DNA of 64,000 bases from Tricholomella constricta (lineage: Eukaryota > Basidiomycota > Agaricomycetes > Agaricales > Lyophyllaceae): assembly GCA_013368375.1 (NCBI GenBank), contig JAACJP010000012.1:558001-622000 (forward strand), given 5' to 3'. Position numbers and translations under genes: made by a program. The notes beneath the pieces are model-generated. The model was not told where the DNA came from. It saw only the letters and a program-made list of their open reading frames with translations, and did not search any database. Shown piece by piece: positions 56,190 to 64,000 of this stretch. Every line of letters starts with the position of its first letter. Position 1 is the stretch's first letter.

Positions 56190-56615
56190 ACCATATTTGC
56201 AAGACATCGCCATCGTTCCCAACTCGTAAACTAATCCTGACATATACCTCTATTCATGCATATATAATTTCCTTGTCAGTCTTGCCTCTTCACAATTCAC
56301 GACCATGATACACTCACCGCGCATAGTATATTCTGTTAATCTCACTGTACGATAGAAATCCATTCTTGCTGCATTGTCTTCAAGCTACCGCGAATCGTAC
56401 AACCACTGGATGGGAGATTAAGGTATGAAACTCGAAGCAAGCAGCAAGCGAAGGAGCAAGTTCAAACTGATCAGAAAGAAGTCAAATACAGCGGATTACG
56501 AAGTAAATTCTTGTCACGGGGATCAATGTTTGAAATATCAGCCAATGCCAAATAGGCCGTTCTTCAAACGTTACACAACCATCAGCCTCCACAGCACTCA
56601 GCACCGGTCAGCAAA
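56190..56615. other. Intergenic region upstream of LUC7
   Basis: 426 bp holding the 3' flank of the DnaJ gene and the LUC7 promoter. No other feature is recognised. Confidence 0.4.
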
Positions 56616-57961
56616 ATGGGTCGACTCGCCGAAATGCAGCGAAAGCTCTTGGAGGTATGTTCTTTGTTCCCTGTGCGAGTGCCTCCTAACTGTGACAAAG
56701 CAAATGATGGGCCCGGAAGCCATGGGTGTAGCCAATGCGAACTTGGTTTGGTCTGACGAAAAGGTCTGCAGGAATTTTCTGTGTGGCACATGCCCACATG
56801 CACTCTTCACGAATACAGTGCGCGTTTCAGCTATTGGGATGCCCGGGTGCGCTTATCTCTCGTGTATCACAGAAAATGGACCTCGGTGCATGCCCGAAAT
56901 CACATACGGAGCGTCTGAAGACGGAATATCTCGCTGCCAAGGAGGCCAACCCGAACGACCCCATCTTCAACCGCTTCCAGATGGAGTACGAGTCAAACAT
57001 ATTCGCCTTCGTGGATGAGTGTGATCGCAGAATCCGCGCAGCGCATCGCAGGTTGGAGAAAACGCCAGAGGAGAATGCGAAGACCACTAACTTGGTTTGT
57101 GTCAAATATGGTTACGTTCATCAGTGTTTACTCAAGTGATCATCACCTACTAGATGAGGGAGATTGCGGAAATTGAGCTGGCCATTCAGGGAGGAACGGA
57201 GAAGATTGAGACACTCGGTGCGTTCCACATAAGCTCTTGATTTAATTGCCGCTAATATCATAAAACCAGGTGAGCAAGGCAAGGTAGATGAGTCAATGCG
57301 GGAGATGGCGGCCATTGAGGCGTTGAAGAGCGAGAAGGCCGAAAAAGAAGTATGTGCCTGCCCTTTTCTTTTCTTGGTCCTACTTCTAACTTCTGTGCCA
57401 TAGCGCGAGCTTCAACAACTGACAGACACGTCAGGTGCTTCAGGACATCAAAAATTGCGAGTCTGTGATGTCTGCGGTGCCTACCTTTCCGTGCTCGACT
57501 CTGACCGTCGCCTAGCCGATCATTTTGGTGGCAAAGTAAGTTTATAGCGACCGCTTCCTTCTGATTCGATGCTGAAAAATCGTGTGTACAGATGCATTTG
57601 GGCTATCATGAGCTGCGTAACATGCTTTCTAAGTTCAGGGAGGAGCGTGAGAAGCGGAAGATGGCGCCTCCAAGCTCGACACCAGCCCCTGGTGTGACCG
57701 GTGGTGCTGCACCCGCGGGTACTCCTTCTCGTGGTGGTGACCGTGGCGGTGATTATCGGTCGTCGCGCGGAGGCGAAGAGTACCGCGATCGGGAACGAGG
57801 GGATCGTGATCGAGGGTATGAAAGACATACGTCGTCCCGGTATGAGTGAGTGTGAAGGTTCGCGGCTGTTTCGCGATTGAAAGAGCTGATGGCTTGTTCT
57901 TTCCAGCGATCGACGGAGAGACAGGGAACGTTCCCGAAGCCCTGGGAGGAGGAGATACTAG
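56616..57961 (+). CDS. LUC7: U1 snRNP component Luc7
   Basis: Starts MGRLAEMQRKLLEQMMGPEA. First zinc finger VWSDEKVCRNFLCGTCPHAL with FTNTKMDLGACPKSHTERLK (CCCH). A coiled coil follows, then the second finger LRVCDVCGAYLSVLDSDRRL with ADHFGGKMHLGYHELRNML (C2H2). The tail is rich in Gly/Arg/Asp-Arg and ends RERSRSPGRRRY, an RS-like region. Seven or eight exons; the last supplies DDRRRDRERSRSPGRRRY and the TAG at 57959-57961. Luc7 stabilises U1 snRNA pairing with 5' splice sites. Confidence 0.95.
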
Positions 57962-58778
57962 TTTCACAGGCTGGCTTTTTATTTCACCACTCAAAGATAT
58001 ATTGCTGAACTGTACTGTGTCCGTTGTTCGCATATGTGATCTATTTGTTTTTAGGACAAATTGACCGGTAAACAACGGTTGATATGTACATAATCACCCT
58101 GTAGGTACTTCTGGTAACAATGCATGTCGATCTGCGCGATCGACACAACAATTTCACTTGAGGATTCAGTTGAGACGAAGGTTGTGGAACCAGGCGCAAG
58201 CAACGAGGCAGCACCCTAAGGGGCCTGATGCCGACTGAATAGGTCGAGCAGGGTCGCGGGCGTGACATTTGTGACGACGGAGGGGAAGTTGAGTTTGTAA
58301 CGACGGAGCTTGGGCCTTTAGAGCCCGACTTTTAGACTGTCTCCCGTCGTCTCCCATTGACTTGATCTCTGCTTATCCCTTTTACTCCTCCCATCCCCCC
58401 TGCTTTTCTTCTTTTTCAAACCCCATCTCTCCTGCCTTTGATCCCGAGTCTCTGAGGCTCCCGGTGTGGTACGCATCCTCGTCCACCCGACGCAATCCCT
58501 TCTTCTTCGAAGCCACTTCTCCTTCATTCTTACTTTTGGGCCTGGGTCTCTGTGGGTTTACACCGTGGATCTCATTTCCCGTCGCACAGCAACTTTCTCA
58601 ACATTAACTTGAGATCGCCTTGTACCCATTATCCACGTTCTCGAATCGATCGCCTTGATCCCAGCGTCATATTAACACCCACATCCCCTTCCTGAGCCGG
58701 CATATACAACCTTCCTTGTACTCTGTGTGCTCACTGAGGGGACGATTGGATCATTGTCTATCCCCCCCTGCTTCCAAA
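57962..58778. promoter_or_regulatory. Long leader/promoter region of the following gene
   Basis: From about 58,340 to 58,780 the + strand is strongly pyrimidine-rich with many CCC and CTT runs, typical of a long 5' untranslated region or promoter of a basidiomycete regulatory gene. No protein-coding frame with a family signature is seen. Confidence 0.5.
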
Positions 58779-61700
58779 ATGGGGACCGTCCAGTACCACC
58801 AAGACATCCAGAACGGCGAAATTAGCGCAATGGATACAACACCTATCTTACAACATCCTAATGACATGACGCCCACTTTTATGCCAACCTTATCATCAAA
58901 CACTTTACCAGCATCCTCTGCGCCCCCGCAGTTAATGCAGGAACCTCCCCCTGTCTTCCCCACCATGGCCGATCCGTCGACAATCCTCGCGACTTCAATG
59001 CATGTTCCCATGCCAGAAATTTCCCCTTCTACGACATTCATAAATTCAATGGAAGTTGCCCCAGCGCCACCTATAGGACCTGGGCCTCCAGGCTTCTTAT
59101 CTGACCTACCAGCCTGCGATCCATTTACAATGGCGCCGCCCTCAGACAATGCGATGAACCTTGAAATGGCACCAACTTCCCATCCACTGTCTGCTTCACC
59201 GCCAGCGCAAATCCCCTCGCCCTCCATTCACGGCACTGCGTCGTCCTATAGCGTAGGTGTGACTTCATCCCTAGAGTCTGCGTTGGATCAGCCGGGAGTC
59301 ACAGTCCGGCGTAGTCGAGCGAATACGTCCGTGTCATCACCAGCCACTGTACCGCCAGGCTATATAGGTATTTCGCCTGCGGGTGTTGGTTTGCCTTACC
59401 TTCCGCCAGAGGCAATCATTGGCAAGCAGGAAGAGGTATCTCCGAAAGCGGAGGCGGAGTCAGTTGTAGCAGTTGAAAGCATGCTAGAAGAGTAAGCACA
59501 GTCCCCTTCCGTGCGCTCTCCGTGGGACTTAGTTTTGGCCAGTATTGAGCAAACTGCAAAGCACGCTCGTGCCATCCTACATCAGCGTCACGATGTGATA
59601 ACGGGATCCAGCATCGGCCTTTTGAACGAGCGCATCAACCAAGTCACTCATAAATTTGCGGGATTGGTGTCCATTTCGTCAGCTTTGGCCTCGACATCAT
59701 ACACTGCGCCACTGCAGTCACCCGGGATCCTTGTTCACGAGCCAAAGGAAAGCCCTCTCTCATTCCCGCCTTCCACCATCCCTTCCACCTCGGCTCCTAT
59801 GGATGTCACTGTTGCAGACCATTTAGGCATCTTAGATCACTCCAGAAAAAGGTGTGCATCTGAGCTGGAAGAGCACAGGAGTGTCAAAGCACCAAAAAGG
59901 GAACCTCAAGACGACGTGCCACTGAACATCCCTTTTTCTGACACCCCACCGGCCGTGACGACCCCACCATTCCCCGTCACTGGGATTGCGCTGCCCGTAA
60001 TTCCCATAAAGCCCCAGCCGGCCCCATCTCGACCGCCAACGCCTCCTACCAAATTCTCCCCACACGGCCCTTTCAGTTCTGTCAAGCCACCCTCTGCAGC
60101 CCCGAATTTCTCTACATTTCCGCCTGGACAAGTCGACTTTGCCCCCAATTTGACGACTCCACTCAATGTTGTACCACCCAGCTTTCCTGGGCTGCATACA
60201 TCTTGGTCCGACTCTGTTGTGCCTACACGACACCATCACTCTTTGTCTGCCGGTTCCCTCAGTGGGACAATGCTACCGCAAACGCCTCCTCTGGGTACAA
60301 ACAGTATGGTGGATCCCTTCAGCACTGCGCCGTTGCAACATACGTCACTTCAAACAATGCCTGGAACGTCTGCTCCGACCACAATCAGCCCACCGATTGG
60401 GAGAATGTCGCGCTCAGGGTCTATCAATGGGACGTTCTCCAGCTCTTATGGATATGGGTATATGGAAGCGTCAGCGGGAAGCTGGAACAGGGTGGCTGTC
60501 CAGGCAGCAGCGCCGACGGCACCGACGAATTGGTTTCCAGGCATGGAGGGTCAGGTGACTAGGACGTCGTTGTCGCCGGCTTCATCATCGGCATCGGACC
60601 GGCCTCCGCTCAGCAGAGTGCCCAGTACGACGCACAACTCACCCGTCGAAGAAAAGGATGACGATGACGATGATGATGACGACGAAGACGATAATGAGAG
60701 CAACGTGTCTAAAAATATCCACCTCGTGCGTTTTCCTTGGCATCCTGTCAGTTCAAAAATAACCCGTCCTTTCTGCAGTCGTCCGACAGCCCGGTCTGTC
60801 CATCAACTGGTACCGATGTCCCGCAGGAATATCGCGCCGAGGTCGATCGCATATTCTTTGAGTATCTCAACAGGATCTGCTCCAATCGTACGTTCTTCAC
60901 AAGCCCACTCTATCCTCAACTCATGATCGTGCCCTTCAGTGGATGCGACTGACTCCAAGGGAGAACCCATTCACCAGACGTTGATGGCAAAGAAAATGCA
61001 ACGCTTAGATGAATCTCCGGACTTCAGGCCATTCAAGTTCCGGATTCAGGCGTTTACAATGGCCTTTTTGGAAGAGGTAACAAATCCCCTTTACGCCGTG
61101 AAAAGTTTCTCACTTTCTTCCTGAATTCCAGCTTGCGAGATGCGGATATCCAGAAGAAAAGATCCCGATGAAGAAGGTCTGTCGTGAAGATACATGCTCT
61201 GGAGCGTTCCTCAGATTTTCTCTCTCTAGATTCGCAATTATCTATGGAGGCAACAATACATCCTTCGATTCAACGAGGACGGCAAGAAGGCCAAATCGAA
61301 AGGGAATCACATTTGGAATATTGAAGCCAAAAAGATTGGCGAGGGAAAATGGGAATTTCGTCCGTTCCACCGCAAATTGGCAGGGGCGCCTCCTCCCGTT
61401 GCCTACTGTGGACTCAAGTGGTCGTGGACTCCTCGTGTCTGGGATCCACAAGCCTCGTGGCAGAATGTACCTGTCGAATATAGCTCACCATCTCTCCCTT
61501 CATGGCTGTCGTGGAATGATGATGTGCTTTCTGGTGTACCTCCTCCAGACGCCGAGAGTTGTCGTATCACCGTCAGTGCGAAGGTACGTCTACTAGATAA
61601 TTTTTGTGTCTGCTGGTCTTCTCACTCCTGTCTGTAGTTTGTGCTTGATGGGCAAGAAGGACAACTCTCTCATACCTTTCAACTTGCCGTTGCGCCTGTA

Positions 61701-62489
61701 AATTCCATTGAGGCAGCTGCTATTTCTCGGTCCCGACGACCTTCTTTAGGTGGCGAACCTCCTCGGCGGAGTACAAGTGATTCTGTCCTATTCCAGACAG
61801 GACAACGGTAAGCTCATCATGAAAAATCCCCTATCGTTCACATCCTCAAGTTTTACGCACCGTTGTCCTTCTCCAGAGTGAAGCCTCGACCATTGCCTGC
61901 CAGGAGGCCCTCGCCCGAATCTCCGGATACCCGCGTCATCCGCGTGCTTCAGAGCGTCGCACAACGCGTGACAGCGGAGGCTCAAACGCAGATCGTTTCA
62001 GCTTCTCCTCCCAAGGCGAGCGAGTTGCAAGAACTTGTCAAACAAAAGCAGGTGCTGGAGCACACCGTAGATGCCTATGATAAGGCTATCTCCCGCACAG
62101 GGGACAACCCTCAGCAAAGTCGACTTCTCGCAGTCGCTGCACAGAACGTCGTTGTGCAAGCGGCGCATACGGTCATCGCAGATCGTACTGTCGCTAGCGG
62201 AGGCATTCCTCATCAGCAATCGGAGACGGTGGCGATCAAGAGCGTGACAGTCACCGAACTGTCTGACGCCACCCAAGGGGCAATTGCGGCGGCCATCAAA
62301 CAAAAAGGAAAAGACTCAACCGAGGTCGATATCATGGTCGCCGCGACATCCATTCTCAAATCACGGACAGCAACCGCTGACCCATTACCCGTTACTCAAC
62401 AACTGCGCTCACATCCATCTGGAACTGTGTCTCGCATAATGCCCAACAACACTTCGTATCCCCTTTCTTCGGTGTCCGAATACGTGTAA
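58779..62489 (+). CDS. Large regulatory-looking protein with intracellular Ig/cadherin-like segment
   Basis: Starts MGTVQYHQDIQNGEISAMDT. The first 600 residues are Pro/Ser/Thr-rich and disordered, with one conserved helical patch (SIEQTAKHARAILHQRHDVI) and a basic KAPKREPQD site. An acidic Asp/Glu run at about 60,656-60,700 precedes the folded part. This reads EYRAEVDRIFFEYLNRICSN, FRPFKFRIQAFTMAFLEELA, KIPMKKIRNYLWRQQYILRF and KSKGNHIWNIEAKK, then a beta-rich unit (AYCGLKWSWTPRVWDPQASW, LPSWLSWNDDVLSGVPPPDA). The last piece resembles the He_PIG/dystroglycan-type cadherin-like fold. The C-terminus is helical (VLEHTVDAYDKAISRTGDNP, NVVVQAAHTVIADRTVASGG). No signal peptide or membrane segment is seen. 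I do not recognise the family; a nuclear regulatory role is inference from composition. The first intron, 51 nt at about 59,492-59,542, removes an in-frame TAA. Confidence 0.7.
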
Positions 62490-62684
62490 TTTTCTTTTTC
62501 ACCTCTTTTACTGGGCTTTCATTTTGGTGCTGCCTGATGTAGTATTTCTCTCTGGGTTGTACATGGGACTTTTTGATCATACAAACTTTTAGCCCTCTAC
62601 CGCAATGATCTTCACGGGTGTATAGATGTTTCGCTGTATATGCAGTATGTTACATGCAGGGTCTCATGGGAGAATCAATATCTA

Positions 62685-64000
62685 TTATGTGAAAAGCGTA
62701 TCACAGATCGTACAACTAAGGGCGTCTGCATCGTTGGAAAAAGTACAAGCACTGCACGACTTCTCCTTTCCGTCCGACGCGGCTGTGGGGGAGCTAGGTA
62801 TCCGATACACACCTCTGGACCCTCCGAGAAGCGTGCCACCGAAGCCCCGCTCTTCGACGCGAGGCCTCTTCTCCTTTGTATCAGAATCATCATCGAGTTC
62901 GAGAACTTCGCTCTCCTGCTTCAAGTCCAAAATGTCATGAGCAAAAATCGCAAGGGATTCTACAGTTGCCGCATTATCCTCCAGTTCTTTCTCGTGGTGG
63001 AATAGTCGCTGGCATATAGTCGGAATGTTAAGCTCTTCTTGTATCTGTCAAGGAGTTGGGTGACTCGAGCAGGCTGCAAAAGCATAAAATTACACACCAT
63101 GACTTTGATCTCCTTCACTGTCGTAGACTTGGAGATCGTCAACCGTCGCTTTTCACCCAGCTCTTTTATTTGTCGTAAGCGCTTTGATTGGCGGGCACCT
63201 GCTTTGGAGTAGGTCTGAAGGCCTTTCTTGGAGTCATTCTCCGGCTTTAGTTTAGGTTTGGCGCCCCCCATACGGATAATGATTTCTGCTGATGTCCAGT
63301 CTGATTTCCTGTCGATACCGCGCGTCAGTTCGTGAGTATGGGGCGCTGCGTCGATTGATCCCACCATTTGAGACGGCACTCTGTACACACAGGAACTTCG
63401 TGTGTATACCTCTGAGCGTCTTCCCCTTGTGTTTGCTTTTCAACAGCAACCAACGGGCCACTGAGGTAGCTAAAAGCAGTTATTTCAGGATCACGGCTGA
63501 GTGGATAGTTGAACTTACATCGTCTCCAGGACATCCCAATCACTTCGTCTGATAACCATGGCAGACGACTCCAAATCGGTAGGAGAATTAGGGTCGATTA
63601 CGAGCATGTCATGCTCGCAAAAGAAAGCCGCGTTGTCAATGTTGTCAGGTCTGGCGCTTTCCGTTGGCCGGTTGAGCCATTGCCACCAGGCTTTGGCAAA
63701 GGTCACAGGAATGATTGAAGAAGGGACGTTTTCTGGTATGGAAGTGTCCCCTGAGAGTAACACATCATGCAAGTCCTTAAGCCTAGCCTGTACGCCTGTT
63801 AGAAAGAAAGTCCAAAGTAAGACGCGCCAAACCTTTTCGTCCTCGGCCTGCTTCCGAGCTTCCCGTTTGCTCTCCTTCGAGATGTGAATATTGGCATCGC
63901 ATACAGGGCAGATCTCGCAACTCGTCGATAATGGACGCCAAGAAGGATACAATTTTTGTAATAGTTCAGCTGCCTGTAAACTGGGGCATGAGTTTGAATT
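62685..64000 (-). CDS. USP48-like deubiquitinase, C-terminal part (runs off right edge)
   Basis: Visible from the right edge inward are a DUSP domain (IPVTFAKAWWQWLNRPTESA, RPDNIDNAAFFCEHDMLVID, SAMVIRRSDWDVLETM) and a CxxC-bearing segment (EVPVCTECRLKWWDQS). Next come a ubiquitin-like domain (LTISKSTTVKEIKVMVCNFM, LQPARVTQLLDRYKKSL), an acidic linker (EVLELDDDSDTKEKRP) and a C-terminal RanBP2/NZF zinc finger (KSCSACTFSNDADALSCTIC) ending CDTLFT. The order DUSP-UBL-NZF fits the USP48/Ubp family, which removes ubiquitin in the nucleus. The catalytic Cys/His domain would lie beyond 64000. Stop TAA at 62685-62687; convergent with the preceding gene (195 bp apart). Confidence 0.82.

Overview
The window looks like a chromosome segment of a basidiomycete fungus, most likely an Agaricomycete. 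Almost every gene is cut by many short (about 45-65 nt) GT-AG introns, genes lie close together on both strands, and the gene set is eukaryotic: Ran GTPase, ribosomal protein L26, V-ATPase subunit D, BET3, BUD23, BCS1, LUC7, XAP5 and a tRNA with an intron. I cannot name the species. Exon joins were worked out by hand from reading frame and splice signals, so small boundary errors are possible.

Layout. 1-9.9 kb: the N-terminus of an unknown gene (-), a membrane protein with a LEA-2-like domain (-), a Zip3/RNF212-like RING protein (-), and a very long JmjC gene (+) with micro-exons and a tandemly duplicated exon. 9,985-27,429: exactly three head-to-tail copies of a 5,815-bp element. Each copy carries a Crypton-type tyrosine recombinase gene (+) and a convergent gene of unknown function (-). 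27.6-38.5 kb: a YCK-type casein kinase I, a Baeyer-Villiger-type flavin monooxygenase, a GID4/VID24 substrate receptor and an MFS transporter, all on the - strand. 39.2-49.7 kb: RAN, a two-SAM-like hypothetical protein, FRG1, RPL26, VMA8, tRNA-Phe, XAP5, mitochondrial uS13 and BET3. 51.3-64 kb: BUD23, BCS1, a DnaJ-ankyrin protein, LUC7, a large unrecognised protein with an Ig/cadherin-like segment, and the C-terminal part of a USP48-like deubiquitinase that leaves the window.

The most interesting region is the 17,445-bp array. The recombinase keeps all the residues expected for catalysis (R297, H436, R439, H458, Y472) and has a Gcr1-like C-terminal domain. The unit ends carry clustered GGTAAC half-sites, with an inverted copy at the other end. 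All junctions share a short GATAYATA core. The second gene is intact in all three copies. I found seven base differences, all transitions, separating copy 1 from copies 2 and 3, and none between copies 2 and 3. The array lies in the 3' intergenic space between two convergent host genes and interrupts neither. This fits a recently active circular-intermediate element with an undescribed cargo gene. Recent unequal exchange or an assembly effect must be excluded.

Apart from the element, the genes are ordinary housekeeping or regulatory genes. Several pairs share short bidirectional promoters (FRG1/RPL26 139 bp, XAP5/uS13m 128 bp).
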